The position numbers and the translations under genes were made by a program. Positions 1 to 8,352 of a stretch of 64,000 nt of DNA are shown here, in pieces. The stretch comes from Labrys monachus (lineage in GTDB: Bacteria; Pseudomonadota; Alphaproteobacteria; Rhizobiales; Labraceae). Below the pieces are notes generated by a model that saw only the letters and a list, made by a program, of their open reading frames with translations, made no database searches and had not been told where the DNA came from. The first letter of the stretch is position 1. Each line of letters begins with the position of its first letter. The stretch spans positions 3,057,501-3,121,500 of the forward strand of contig NZ_JAUSVK010000001.1 of assembly GCF_030814655.1 (NCBI RefSeq), written 5' to 3'.

Positions 1-249
1 GACCTCTCCCCGGCCTTCGAGAACGAAGAACATCTCCTCGTTCGCGCGGTGGCTGTGGAAGGGGAAGGCTCGCCTTCCGGCCGGTACCACCGTGAGATTG
101 CAGCCGAGCTGACGTGCGCCCACGCGGGTGCCGATCATGCCGATGCGCGCCTGATACGATTCGTCGGCGTCCCCGGCGCCCGGATAGGCCACGCCGTGCC
201 CGAATTCCATGAAATCGAGATCGTCGAGATTCAGGATCTTGCCACCCAC
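1..249 (-). CDS. Cupin-domain protein, N-terminal part (cut by window edge)
   Basis: The minus strand reads from a GTG at 249 off the left edge without a stop. The visible 83 residues include a run with PFHSHRANEEMFFVLEGRGE, the G-x-H-x-H/E metal-binding first motif of a small cupin barrel. The GTG is chosen because GGAGAA lies just upstream; an in-frame ATG at 315 would add 22 residues but lacks a comparable ribosome site. Function beyond a probable metal-binding cupin (isomerase, dioxygenase or sugar-binding type) cannot be told from half a protein. It is divergent from the DUF1127 gene. Confidence 0.75.
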   Translation of the reverse strand, partial: MGGKILNLDDLDFMEFGHGVAYPGAGDADESYQARIGMIGTRVGARQLGCNLTVVPAGRRAFPFHSHRANEEMFFVLEGRGEV

Positions 250-574
250 ATGCTTCTCCCTGACGCCGGGCGTCCCTCGGGACGTTCCGTTCTCATGAGA
301 GTACCGCAAGGGCATTCCGGAATCGAGACAGCCTGCCGACTCGACCGCATGCCAAGGATCGAGCGGCCAGCGAAAACCATGAGCTATGTCAATTTCGCAT
401 GCAACTTGGCGAAAATGTCTAAATCGCACGTTTTTATGACAGAGCGATGCATTTATGCATGGTTGTTGTGCGCTGCAGCATCTACCAGCGCAGCGCAACA
501 TGGGGCATTCTCCAGTCCATCAGCCATGACGGAGAATGTGCTCCGAAACAGGTTCGACGAGAAGGAACCCGATC
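250..574. other. Divergent intergenic region between cupin gene and DUF1127 gene
   Basis: This stretch of 325 bases shows no convincing gene. It is visibly AT-richer than its surroundings around 375-465. It holds a dyad in which two ATGCAT palindromes flank TT (447-460) and a 7-bp inverted repeat TGCGCTG/CAGCGCA (469-475 with 486-492). Both sit where operators or promoters of the two divergent genes would be. The translated reading frame over it on the plus strand has no coding character. Confidence 0.5.
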
Positions 575-730
575 ATGTTGTTCGCTGCTCTGATCGAGCG
601 TGTCCGCATCTGGCGCCGCGAGCGCGAGACGCTGGCTGAGCTCCGGCGCTTGAACGAACGCGATTTGTTCGACATCGGCATCAATCCGGCCGACGTGCGG
701 GCGATTGCGCGCCAGGCCGCCCGCTCCTGA
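575..730 (+). CDS. DUF1127 (YjiS-like) small basic protein
   Basis: A 51-residue protein with the DUF1127 pattern: an amphipathic basic N-terminal half (RVRIWRRERETLAELRRLNE) followed by RDLFDIGINPADV, the conserved R-x-L-x-D-I-G-I motif. The ATG at 575 is preferred over 536 because AGAAGGA lies before it. Family members in alphaproteobacteria are usually short regulatory or RNA-binding-like proteins linked to phosphate, carbon or arginine metabolism; the function here is unproven. A very strong hairpin follows immediately, so it is probably a monocistronic transcript. Confidence 0.85.
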   Translation: MLFAALIERVRIWRRERETLAELRRLNERDLFDIGINPADVRAIARQAARS

Positions 731-738
731 AGGCAAGG

Positions 739-790
739 CTTCGGTCCGGGCCCGCCTGCGGCTTTCACCGCCGGGCCCGCGAGACCGAAG
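739..790 (+). terminator. Long stem-loop after the DUF1127 gene
   Basis: CTTCGGTC plus CGGGCCCG (739-754) pair exactly with CGGGCCCG (772-779) and GACCGAAG (783-790), with a further GCGG/CCGC inside. That gives about 20 paired bases interrupted by small bulges. It starts 9 bases after the stop codon. The T-run (TTTTT) is about 25 bases further on, so it is either an imperfect intrinsic terminator or an mRNA-stabilising structure. Confidence 0.65.
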
Positions 791-882
791 TGCCGCCGCA
801 AGCGCAGCCGGCAGGGTGGGTTTTTGCCGCCGCCGGCGCATGAATGCTTCAACCGGCGGCCCTCATGCTCTAGAAGCGGGGC

Positions 883-2295
883 ATGACATCCTCCCCCGTT
901 CATATCGTCGGCGCCGGTCTCGCCGGCTCCGAAGCCGCCTGGCAGCTCGCCCAGGCTGGAATCCCCGTCATCCTGCACGAGATGCGGCCGGTCCAGCCCA
1001 CCCAGGTGCACAAGACCACCGATTTTGCCGAACTCGTCTGTTCGAACTCCTTCCGCTCCGACGATGCGCAGACCAATGCCGTCGGCCTCCTGCATGAGGA
1101 AATGCGGCGGCTGGATTCGCTGATCATGGCATGCGGCGACGCGCATCAGGTCCCGGCCGGCGGTGCGCTGGCGGTCGACCGCGACGGGTTTTCCGCGGCG
1201 GTGACGGCCAGGCTCTCGGCCCATCCCCTCGTCGAGGTCCGGCGCGAACAGGTCGATTCCCTGCCGCCGGAATGGGACAATGCCATCATTGCGACGGGCC
1301 CCCTCACCTCGCCCGCCCTTGCCGAGGTCGTCGCCGGCCTGACCGGCGAAGCGTCCCTCGCCTTCTTCGACGCGATCGCCCCGATCGTTCACCGCGATAC
1401 CATCAATATGGACATCGCCTGGTTCCAGTCGCGCTACGACAAGCCCGGCCCCGGCGGCAGCGGCGCGGACTACATCAACTGTCCGATGACCAGGGAGCAA
1501 TATGAGGCGTTCCTCGACGCCGTCATTGCCGGCGACAAGACGAGCTTCAAGGACTTCGAGGGCACGCCCTATTTCGACGGCTGCCTGCCGATCGAGGTGA
1601 TGGCCGAGCGCGGCCGCGAAACCCTTCGCTTCGGCCCGATGAAGCCGGTCGGGCTGACGAACCCCAGGGATCCCACCGTCAAGCCTTACGCCATCGTGCA
1701 GCTGCGACAGGACAACGCGCTCGCCACGCTGTACAATATGGTCGGCTTCCAGACCAAGCTGAAATATGCCGAGCAGACGCGGATCTTTCGCATGATCCCC
1801 GGCCTGGAGAGCGCCGAATTCGCGCGGCTCGGCGGGCTCCACCGCAACACCTACATCAATTCCCCCCTGCTGCTCGACGGCTCCCTGCGGCTGAAATCGA
1901 TGCCGCGGCTGCGTTTCGCCGGCCAGATCACCGGCTGCGAGGGCTATGTCGAAAGCGCCAGCATCGGCCTGCTCGCCGGGCGCTTCGCCGCCGCCGAACG
2001 GCTCGGCGTCCCGCCGCTCACCCCGCCTCCCACCACCGCCATCGGCGCCCTGCTCGGGCACATCACCGGCGGCCATCTCGTCGTCGAGGAAAGCGGGCCG
2101 CGTTCGTTCCAGCCGATGAACGTCAATTTCGGCCTGTTCCCGCCGCTCGACGTCAGCCCGAAGGGCGAGGACGGAAAGCGGCTGCGCGGCACGGACAAGG
2201 CGCAGGCGAAGAAACGGGCGATGAGCGCGCGCGCCCTTCAGGATCTCGCTGCATGGATCGCCGAGTCGGGCGGCCGGCCCTCACTGCTTCAGTGA
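883..2295 (+). CDS. trmFO: Methylenetetrahydrofolate--tRNA-(uracil-5-)-methyltransferase TrmFO
   Basis: A 470-residue flavoprotein that makes 5-methyluridine at position 54 of tRNA using methylenetetrahydrofolate. The N terminus carries the FAD Rossmann motif GAGLAG (residues 10-15). Cys53 in [12 protein letters not shown] and a second cysteine near residue 234 (DGCLPIE) match the two catalytic cysteines of the family. Length is typical. Its 3' end overlaps the convergent phytoene-synthase-like gene by 15 bases, so no terminator separates them. Confidence 0.96.
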   Translation: MTSSPVHIVGAGLAGSEAAWQLAQAGIPVILHEMRPVQPTQVHKTTDFAELVCSNSFRSDDAQTNAVGLLHEEMRRLDSLIMACGDAHQVPAGGALAVDRDGFSAAVTARLSAHPLVEVRREQVDSLPPEWDNAIIATGPLTSPALAEVVAGLTGEASLAFFDAIAPIVHRDTINMDIAWFQSRYDKPGPGGSGADYINCPMTREQYEAFLDAVIAGDKTSFKDFEGTPYFDGCLPIEVMAERGRETLRFGPMKPVGLTNPRDPTVKPYAIVQLRQDNALATLYNMVGFQTKLKYAEQTRIFRMIPGLESAEFARLGGLHRNTYINSPLLLDGSLRLKSMPRLRFAGQITGCEGYVESASIGLLAGRFAAAERLGVPPLTPPPTTAIGALLGHITGGHLVVEESGPRSFQPMNVNFGLFPPLDVSPKGEDGKRLRGTDKAQAKKRAMSARALQDLAAWIAESGGRPSLLQ

Positions 2296-3159
2296 GCGCA
2301 GGCGGCGTCCGAAGCGCCACAAATGCCATTGCCGGCGCCATTGCGGCGGCTCGGCCCGGTCGCGGAAGAGATTGAAGCCGGGCCTTGCCACCCGCCGCAG
2401 CACGGGTTCGATGAGGGCGAGCGGCAGGAAGGCGGGCGCGACCGCAGCCGGTGCGCTCGGAAGCAGGGCCAGCGCGGCGGCGAGATGCTTGCGGCCGAGC
2501 GCCGTGACGTCCGCGAAGGCCGCCCTCGCCGCGGCGCTGTCGCGGCCGTTGAGGATGTCGTCCTGCGCGCCCTGATGCCTGGCGACGATATCGGCCGGCA
2601 CAAAGATCTGCCCGCGTGCGGCGTGGCGCGCCGCGTTCTTCAGGAGCCCGGCGATACCCTGGGCGACGCCGGCATGCCCGGCGAGATCCGCCGGGCCGGC
2701 ATCGCCGCCATCCGCCAGGATGAGGCTCGCCAGCCGGAACAGGGCCGAAGCGGTCTCGCCGCAATAGCCTTCCAGATCGGTCACGGTCGGAAGCAGATCG
2801 TCGTAGAGATCGTGGACATGGGCATCGACGAGCGCCGTCAGCGCCGCGCGCGGCAGTGCGTAGCGTCCGATCGTGGCGATCAGGGCCGCCGCGACGGGAT
2901 TGCCCGACGCGCCTCCCCGGGCGGCATCGTCCAGGAGATCCCGCCACCATTGCAGCCTGACCTCGCCGGGCAAGGGCGCGGACACGGCGTCGCGGACGCG
3001 GACGATCTCGCAATTGAAGGCGTGAAGGGCGAACAGGCCGGCGCGATGCTCGGCGGGCGCGAACAGGCAGGCGAGCCAGGCGTCCCGGTCGAGCTCGCGC
3101 AGCAGGTCTTCGCAATAGGCCAGGTCGGCGGGAGCGACGGGGCTGTCCTCGACCGTCAT
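2281..3159 (-). CDS. Squalene/phytoene synthase-fold protein, NDUFAF6-like
   Basis: A 292-residue member of the squalene/phytoene synthase superfamily. In place of the second Asp-rich prenyl-diphosphate motif it has [19 protein letters not shown] followed by IFVPADI, the pattern of the mitochondrial complex I assembly factor NDUFAF6, so it is probably not a working synthase. No carotenoid or hopanoid genes are nearby. Its ATG overlaps the stop of the NDUFAF3-like gene by four bases (ATGA), suggesting translational coupling at the end of the yajC-secDF operon. A role in respiratory complex assembly is inferred from family and context only. Confidence 0.85.
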   Translation of the reverse strand: MTVEDSPVAPADLAYCEDLLRELDRDAWLACLFAPAEHRAGLFALHAFNCEIVRVRDAVSAPLPGEVRLQWWRDLLDDAARGGASGNPVAAALIATIGRYALPRAALTALVDAHVHDLYDDLLPTVTDLEGYCGETASALFRLASLILADGGDAGPADLAGHAGVAQGIAGLLKNAARHAARGQIFVPADIVARHQGAQDDILNGRDSAAARAAFADVTALGRKHLAAALALLPSAPAAVAPAFLPLALIEPVLRRVARPGFNLFRDRAEPPQWRRQWHLWRFGRRLRSLKQ

Positions 3160-3551
3160 GGCACCGCGATCAGCGCGGCGGCGACGCGCCGGTCCTCCGC
3201 CAGAAGCACGTTCCAGGTGCGCGCCGCCGCGCCGGTCGGCATCACTTCGAGGCCGATCCTGTGGTCGCGGAATCGCCAGCGGAGCGCCTCGGGAAAGAAG
3301 GCGACGTCCCCGCCCGTGCCGACGAGCAGAATCTCGATCCCGGCCGCTTCGGCGAAGACGGGCTGGAACGTCTCGAGCGAGAATTCGGCCGGGCCGGCCA
3401 GCGCCCAGGCATGCATGCCCGAGGGCAGGCAGAGGATCGAGCCGCGATGGGACATGCCGCCGAAGCGGAAGCCACCTTCACCGTAGGCTTCGATGGGAAC
3501 GACCTGCGGCAGGAAACGCCGCTCGCCCGCCGCCGCTTCCGGCTCCGTCAT
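3156..3551 (-). CDS. Mth938-like domain protein, NDUFAF3 homologue
   Basis: A 131-residue Mth938-like (DUF498) protein. The family shows in FRFGGMSHRGSILCLPSG near residue 28 and in ILLVGTGG near residue 75. The human member NDUFAF3 is a complex I assembly factor; bacterial members commonly sit beside secDF. Here the gene follows secF after 5 bases and overlaps the NDUFAF6-like gene. There is no signal peptide or membrane segment. The biochemical activity is unknown; a part in complex I or membrane-protein assembly is an inference. Confidence 0.88.
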   Translation of the reverse strand: MTEPEAAAGERRFLPQVVPIEAYGEGGFRFGGMSHRGSILCLPSGMHAWALAGPAEFSLETFQPVFAEAAGIEILLVGTGGDVAFFPEALRWRFRDHRIGLEVMPTGAAARTWNVLLAEDRRVAAALIAVP

Positions 3552-3556
3552 CCGTC

Positions 3557-4495
3557 CTACTCCGGCTTGTCCTCGGCCTCGCTCCGGCTGCCCGGCCGAA
3601 GGCCGAGATAGATCAGGATCGGCGAGGCGATGAAGATCGACGTGTAGGTGCCGACCAGGACGACGCCGAAGAGCATGGTGGCCGTGAAGCTGTGGATGGC
3701 CTGGCCGCCGAACAGAAGCAGCGCCAGCAGGGCCAGCGCCACCGTAACATGGGTGATCACGGAGCGCGAGAGCGTGGCGTTGATCGATTCGTCGAGCAGT
3801 TCGGGAAGCGGCTTCTTCTTGAACTTGCGCAGCAGCTCGCGAATACGGTCATAGATCACGACGGTATCGTTGAGGGAATAGCCGAGGATGGTGAGGAGGG
3901 CCGCGACGCTCGTCAGGTCGAACTCGATCTGCGTGACCGACAGGAAGCCGATGGTGAGCGCGATGTCGTGGACATTGGCGATCATGGCGCCGACGGCGAA
4001 CTCCCAGTCGAAGCGGAACCACAGATAGACCAGGATGCAGGCGATGGCGACGAAGATGCCGACGGTGCCGACGGTCACCAACTCCTGCGACACGCTCGGC
4101 CCGATGACCTGCACGCTGTCGAAGGTGTAGTCGCCTTTCAGCGCCGCCTTGACCTTCTCGGCCGCGACCTGCTGGGCCGCATCGCCGCCCGGCTGCTGGG
4201 CGATGCGGATCAGCATCTGCCCGTTGCTGCCGAATTCCTGCATCTGGATCTCGCCCAGCTGCAGCGGTTCGAGCTTGGCGCGCGCGCCGACGATATCCGC
4301 CTTGCCGGAGGTCGCGGAGACCTCCATCGAGATGCCGCCCTTGAAGTCGATGCCGTAATTCAGGCCATGGGTGAAGAAGAACACCAGGGCCAGGATGGAA
4401 AGCACAGCCGAGGCCGGGAAGCTGAAACGCCGGAAGCGGATGAAGCTGAAATGGGTGTTGTCGGGGACAATGCGAAGATGGCGCACCGTGCTCAC
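3557..4495 (-). CDS. secF: Protein translocase subunit SecF
   Basis: A 312-residue inner-membrane protein of the RND-related SecDF pair, which uses the proton gradient to help pull proteins through SecYEG. One N-terminal membrane segment (about 28-48) is followed by the YGIDFKGGISMEV motif, a periplasmic P4 domain and five further membrane segments, with the SLNDTVVIYDRI signature in the C-terminal half. It lies 12 bases after secD and 5 before the NDUFAF3-like gene. Confidence 0.97.
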   Translation of the reverse strand: MSTVRHLRIVPDNTHFSFIRFRRFSFPASAVLSILALVFFFTHGLNYGIDFKGGISMEVSATSGKADIVGARAKLEPLQLGEIQMQEFGSNGQMLIRIAQQPGGDAAQQVAAEKVKAALKGDYTFDSVQVIGPSVSQELVTVGTVGIFVAIACILVYLWFRFDWEFAVGAMIANVHDIALTIGFLSVTQIEFDLTSVAALLTILGYSLNDTVVIYDRIRELLRKFKKKPLPELLDESINATLSRSVITHVTVALALLALLLFGGQAIHSFTATMLFGVVLVGTYTSIFIASPILIYLGLRPGSRSEAEDKPE

Positions 4496-4507
4496 TCCAT
4501 CAATCTA

Positions 4508-6106
4508 TCAAATTGGGATGGAGCGAGGCTTCACCCCGCGATACCACCAGGAAACCAGCAGACGCGTCACCGTGAAGGCGGTGAAGACCGTGGTGATGAT
4601 GCCGATGCCGAGAGTCACGGCGAAGCCCTTGACGGCGCCCGTGCCGACGAAGAACAGCACGGCTGCCGCGATGAAGGTCGTGATGTTGGAATCCAGGATG
4701 GTCGCCAGGGCGCGGGCGAAGCCGGCGTCGAGCGACATCAGCACCGTGCGGCCGGCCCGGACCTCTTCGCGGATGCGCTCATAGATCAGCACGTTGGAGT
4801 CGACGGCGATGCCGACGGTCAGCACCACGCCGGCGATACCCGGCAGGGTGAGCGTCGCGCCCAGCAGCGACAGAAGGCCGAAGATGAGGCCGACATTGAG
4901 CGCGACCGCCACCGAGGCGATGATGCCGAACAGGCCGTAGCTCGCGATCATGAAGGCGACGACGAGGAGCGATCCGACGAGGGCGGCCATCTCGCCGGAA
5001 TGGATCGCGGCCTGGCCGAGACCGGGGCCGACCGTGCGTTCCTCGACGACGGTCATCGGGGCGGGCAAGGCGCCGGAGCGGAGAAGAAGAGCCAGATCCT
5101 GCGCCTGCTGGGTGGTGAAATCGCCGGAGATCTGCCCGGAGCCCCCCGTGATCGGCTCGCGGATGACCGGTGCCGACAGCACCTTGTTGTCGAGGACGAT
5201 GGCGAAGGGCTTGTTGACGTTCTCCTCGGTCACCCGGCCGAACTGCCGGGCGCCGTTGGTGTTGAAGCGGAAGGAAACCACCGGCTCACGCGTCTGCTGG
5301 TCGAAGGTCGCCTGGGCGTCGACGAGGTCCTCGCCCGCCACCATCACCTGGTCCTGCACGAGATAGGGAACGCGACCATCCTGGGAATAGAGGATCTCGG
5401 ACTCGATCGGCGGGCGCGTCTGCAGCGCCTGCTCGGCCGACATGCTGAAATCGACCAGGCGGAATTCGAGCTTGGCGGTCTGCTTCAGGAGGCCCTTGAA
5501 GCGCTCCGGATCCCGCAGGCCCGGCATCTGCACGACGATACGGTCATCGCCCTGGCGCTGGATCAGCGGCTCGGTCACGCCCGTGGCGTCGACGCGGCGG
5601 CGGACGATCTCGATCGATCGCTCGACGATCCGCTGCATGCGCTCACGCAGTCCCGCATCGGTGAGAACGATGGAGATCTGCCCGGGCGAGGACGAGGTGA
5701 TGTCGGCGCTGCGGCTTCCGACGCCGAACAGATTGCCGTCGGCGGCATTGCCCAGGGGCTGCAGCAATTCGAGTGCCCGCGCCGTATCCGCCGGATTGGG
5801 CAGCGTCACGAGGACGCCCCTGCCCTGCAGCGCCGCCTGGCTGCGGATCTTGTTGTCGATCAGCGTCTGGCGCGCCTGGCTGCGCAGATTGGTGACCTGG
5901 TCCTTGATGACGGCGTTCTGGTCGATTTCCAGCAGGAAATAGGAGCCGCCCTGCAGGTCGAGACCGAGCGTCAGCGTCTGATGCGGGAGCCAGGACGGCA
6001 TCGCATTGCGCCAGCTCTCGGGCATGACGTTGGGGGCGGCCAGCCATAGACCGATGAGCAGCGCTATGAGAATCGAGGCCGTTTTGGCGGGGGAAAAATG
6101 CAGCAT
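4508..6106 (-). CDS. secD: Protein translocase subunit SecD
   Basis: A 532-residue inner-membrane protein with one N-terminal membrane helix, the LGLDLQGGSYFLLEI motif, large periplasmic P1/head domains, and a five-helix C-terminal RND block containing the AVDSNVLIYERIREE signature. Length and architecture are those of separate proteobacterial SecD. It is the second gene of the yajC-secD-secF unit, 121 bases after yajC. The ATG has only a weak ribosome site, but no better start is visible. Confidence 0.97.
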   Translation of the reverse strand: MLHFSPAKTASILIALLIGLWLAAPNVMPESWRNAMPSWLPHQTLTLGLDLQGGSYFLLEIDQNAVIKDQVTNLRSQARQTLIDNKIRSQAALQGRGVLVTLPNPADTARALELLQPLGNAADGNLFGVGSRSADITSSSPGQISIVLTDAGLRERMQRIVERSIEIVRRRVDATGVTEPLIQRQGDDRIVVQMPGLRDPERFKGLLKQTAKLEFRLVDFSMSAEQALQTRPPIESEILYSQDGRVPYLVQDQVMVAGEDLVDAQATFDQQTREPVVSFRFNTNGARQFGRVTEENVNKPFAIVLDNKVLSAPVIREPITGGSGQISGDFTTQQAQDLALLLRSGALPAPMTVVEERTVGPGLGQAAIHSGEMAALVGSLLVVAFMIASYGLFGIIASVAVALNVGLIFGLLSLLGATLTLPGIAGVVLTVGIAVDSNVLIYERIREEVRAGRTVLMSLDAGFARALATILDSNITTFIAAAVLFFVGTGAVKGFAVTLGIGIITTVFTAFTVTRLLVSWWYRGVKPRSIPI

Positions 6107-6227
6107 GGCGGGGACGTTTCCAAGCCTTGGCAGGCTTCTCCCGGAGCGTGGCGGCGTTCTACCTCAAACGCAGCCCTTCTCCAGGTCTTGTTTCGTCGGG
6201 GCGGCGTCGCAAGCGTCGCGGCCGGCG

Positions 6228-6575
6228 TCAGACCGTCTCGGCCTTCTTGACCGGCTCGGTCTTGGAGCGGACGCTGGCGATCATGTCGCGCACCACCTTC
6301 ACGCGCACGCCGTCCGCGATCTCGGCCTCGATCTCCGCATCGCCCTCGACGGCCTTGACCACCTTGGCGATCAGCCCGCCGGTCAGTACGATCATGTCGC
6401 CGCGGCGCACGGCCTTGAGCATGGCCTGCTGTTCCTTGGCACGCCGCTGCTGGGGACGGATGAGGAGGAAATAGAAGATCACGAACATGGCGATCGGCAG
6501 CAACAGCGTGCCGAACGTACCGGAAAGAAAATCGCCGCCTAGGGCTGCCTGTGCAAAGGCAGGTGTCGTGAACAT
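6228..6575 (-). CDS. yajC: Preprotein translocase subunit YajC
   Basis: A 115-residue protein with a single N-terminal membrane helix (about residues 18-38, ending FYFLLIRPQQRRAKEQQ) and a small cytoplasmic SH3-like domain with the GDMIVLTGGL motif. The reading frame extends upstream to 6710, but the ATG at 6575, preceded by GAGAGG, gives the normal YajC N terminus. YajC associates with SecDF and opens the operon. The leader upstream, to 6858, holds no other gene. Confidence 0.95.
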   Translation of the reverse strand: MFTTPAFAQAALGGDFLSGTFGTLLLPIAMFVIFYFLLIRPQQRRAKEQQAMLKAVRRGDMIVLTGGLIAKVVKAVEGDAEIEAEIADGVRVKVVRDMIASVRSKTEPVKKAETV

Positions 6576-6858
6576 CACAATGGCCTCTCGGGAAAGCGGA
6601 CGAACCCGTCCGCCGCAAATTCGGGGCGGACTATAGTGATCCGGCCACCGAAAGCAAACGGATGGCCGGCTTTTCCGGGCCGGAGCGCGTTTTTGCCGGT
6701 CTTCTGCCAAGCCGTGGTGACAGCCTGGATTCCCGGCCCTTATTCACCCCGAAAATAGCCCTCTTCCGTTCCCGGCGCACGCCTTCGGCACCTCAGATGA
6801 CAAAAATTTCATGCGCAACGCCGCACCCTGGATGGAGACGCGGCGGCGCGGCGCCGAA

Positions 6859-7263
6859 TCAGGAAGGAGGGAGGCCGGCAGGCGGCTCCTCATAGAGTTC
6901 GAGCGGCAGGCCGTCGGGGTCCCTGAAGAAGGTGAAGCGGCGGCCGGTATGCTCATCGATCCGGACCGCCTCGACCGCGACATCGTGGGCCGTAAGACGG
7001 GCGATCACCGGCTCGAGCGCCGGCACCGCGAAAGCGAGATGGCGCAGGCCGCAGGCTTCGGGTGTGGTCGGGCGCGGCGGAGGGGAGGGAAAGGAAAACA
7101 GCTCGATCTGCGCCGGTCCGACGCCCAGATCGCATTTCCACGATCCCCGCTCCGCCCGCCACACCTCCCGGAGAACGGGCAGGCCCAGGATCTCGGCATA
7201 GAAGCGGCGCGAGCGCGCATAGTCCGAGCAGATGACGGCGATGTGGTGGATGGCATGCAGCAT
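6859..7263 (-). CDS. VOC-family protein, YaeR/glyoxalase I-like
   Basis: A 134-residue vicinal-oxygen-chelate domain protein made of two beta-alpha-beta-beta-beta units. Putative metal ligands are a His in HAIHHIAVI near the start, the Glu of QIELFSFP, the His of LRHLAFAV and the Glu of PLELYEEP. The overall pattern resembles YaeR-type proteins more than canonical GloA. The substrate is unknown. It lies downstream of nothing obvious and is divergent from the ATPase gene. Confidence 0.85.
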   Translation of the reverse strand: MLHAIHHIAVICSDYARSRRFYAEILGLPVLREVWRAERGSWKCDLGVGPAQIELFSFPSPPPRPTTPEACGLRHLAFAVPALEPVIARLTAHDVAVEAVRIDEHTGRRFTFFRDPDGLPLELYEEPPAGLPPS

Positions 7264-7385
7264 GGCGAGGGTCTGGCACGGCCGGCGGAACGCTTCAAGC
7301 CTCCTCCGCCGGCGATGCCGCGGCTTTCCTCGCCGGTGCTCCCGCGCTACATGGATGCCCCGCCTCGATGGATACGCTGGTTGCC

Positions 7386-8249
7386 ATGTCCGATATTTCC
7401 TCTTCCGAATTGTCCCAATTGCTCGTCCGGATCGCGGAGGCGCTCGAGCGGCTTGCGCCCCCTCCCCGGCACCGGACCGATTTCGACGCCTCCGATGCCT
7501 TCGTCTGGCAGGCCGGCGAGAAATATCTGCAGCCCGTCGCCAAGGTGAACAGGGTGGCGATGCCGCTCCTCAAGGGCATCGATCTCGTGCGCGACCTGCT
7601 GGTCGAGAACACCGAGCGCTTCGCACGCGGCCTTCCGGCCAACAATGCCCTGCTCTGGGGCGCACGCGGCATGGGCAAATCCTCCCTGGTCAAGGCGGCC
7701 CACGCGGAGATCGACGCCAAGGTCGGCGGCCTCAAGCTGATCGAGATCCATCGCGAGGATATCGACAGCCTGCCCGAACTGATGAACCTCACGCGCCCCG
7801 CCCCCTATCGCTTCATCGTCTTCTGCGACGATCTTTCCTTCGACAGCGACGACACCACCTATAAATCCCTCAAGGCGGCGCTCGAAGGCGGGGTCGAGGG
7901 CAGGCCGGAAAACCTGATCTTCTATGCGACCTCCAATCGGCGCCACCTGATGCCGAGGGACATGATCGACAACGAGCGGTCGACGGCGATCAATCCCGGC
8001 GAGGCCGTGGAGGAGAAGGTCTCCCTCTCCGATCGCTTCGGCCTGTGGCTCGGCTTCCATCGCTGCAGCCAGGACGATTACCTCGACATGGTCTTCGGCT
8101 ATGCGGACCATTTCGGCCTGGAGCTCGACCGCGGCAGGATGAAGGCCGAGGCGCTCGAATGGGCGACGACGCGCGGCGCCCGCTCCGGCCGCACGGCCTG
8201 GCAATATGTGCAGGACCTCGCCGGCCGGCTCGGCCGCTCGCTCCATTGA
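7386..8249 (+). CDS. DUF815-type P-loop ATPase
   Basis: A 287-residue AAA+-like ATPase with Walker A GARGMGKSS (residues 92-100) and a Walker B-like segment IVFCDDLSF, followed by LIFYATSNRRHLMPRDM, the conserved DUF815 block. The product is predicted cytoplasmic with no membrane segment. The start is uncertain: an in-frame ATG at 7368 adds six residues, and neither has a strong ribosome site. Its cellular role is not established. It ends in front of a hairpin terminator shared with the convergent LytM gene. Confidence 0.88.
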   Translation: MSDISSSELSQLLVRIAEALERLAPPPRHRTDFDASDAFVWQAGEKYLQPVAKVNRVAMPLLKGIDLVRDLLVENTERFARGLPANNALLWGARGMGKSSLVKAAHAEIDAKVGGLKLIEIHREDIDSLPELMNLTRPAPYRFIVFCDDLSFDSDDTTYKSLKAALEGGVEGRPENLIFYATSNRRHLMPRDMIDNERSTAINPGEAVEEKVSLSDRFGLWLGFHRCSQDDYLDMVFGYADHFGLELDRGRMKAEALEWATTRGARSGRTAWQYVQDLAGRLGRSLH

Positions 8250-8279
8250 GCGCATAGGACGCCCGGCCCATAAACGAGA

Positions 8280-8313
8280 ACCTCCCCGGGGGTGCTTCCA
8301 CCCTCGGGGAGGT
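8280..8313. terminator. Bidirectional hairpin between convergent genes
   Basis: A 15-bp stem, ACCTCCCCG...CGGGGAGGT with GGGTG/CACCC inside and one G-T pair, closes on the tetraloop CTTC. It lies 30 bases after the ATPase stop and 39 before the stop of the LytM gene, so it can serve both transcripts. No long T-run follows on either side. Confidence 0.75.
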
Positions 8314-8352
8314 CCATCCATTCGGGGTCTCGCGACGAACGGATTCCTTTGA

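Noticed and set aside
49-639. Plus-strand open frame over the cupin gene and its upstream region
   Set aside because: It overlaps the cupin gene antisense and the DUF1127 start in another frame, and has no domain pattern.
2281-3159. Call as a phytoene or squalene synthase in a carotenoid or hopanoid pathway
   Set aside because: The second Asp-rich motif is missing and no pathway genes are near; the neighbourhood is secDF with an NDUFAF3-like gene.
3158-6049. A 963-codon open frame on the plus strand opposite secF and secD
   Set aside because: It mirrors the third-position GC bias of secDF, has low-complexity Arg/Asp/Gly content and no family pattern, whereas the minus strand encodes clear SecF and SecD.
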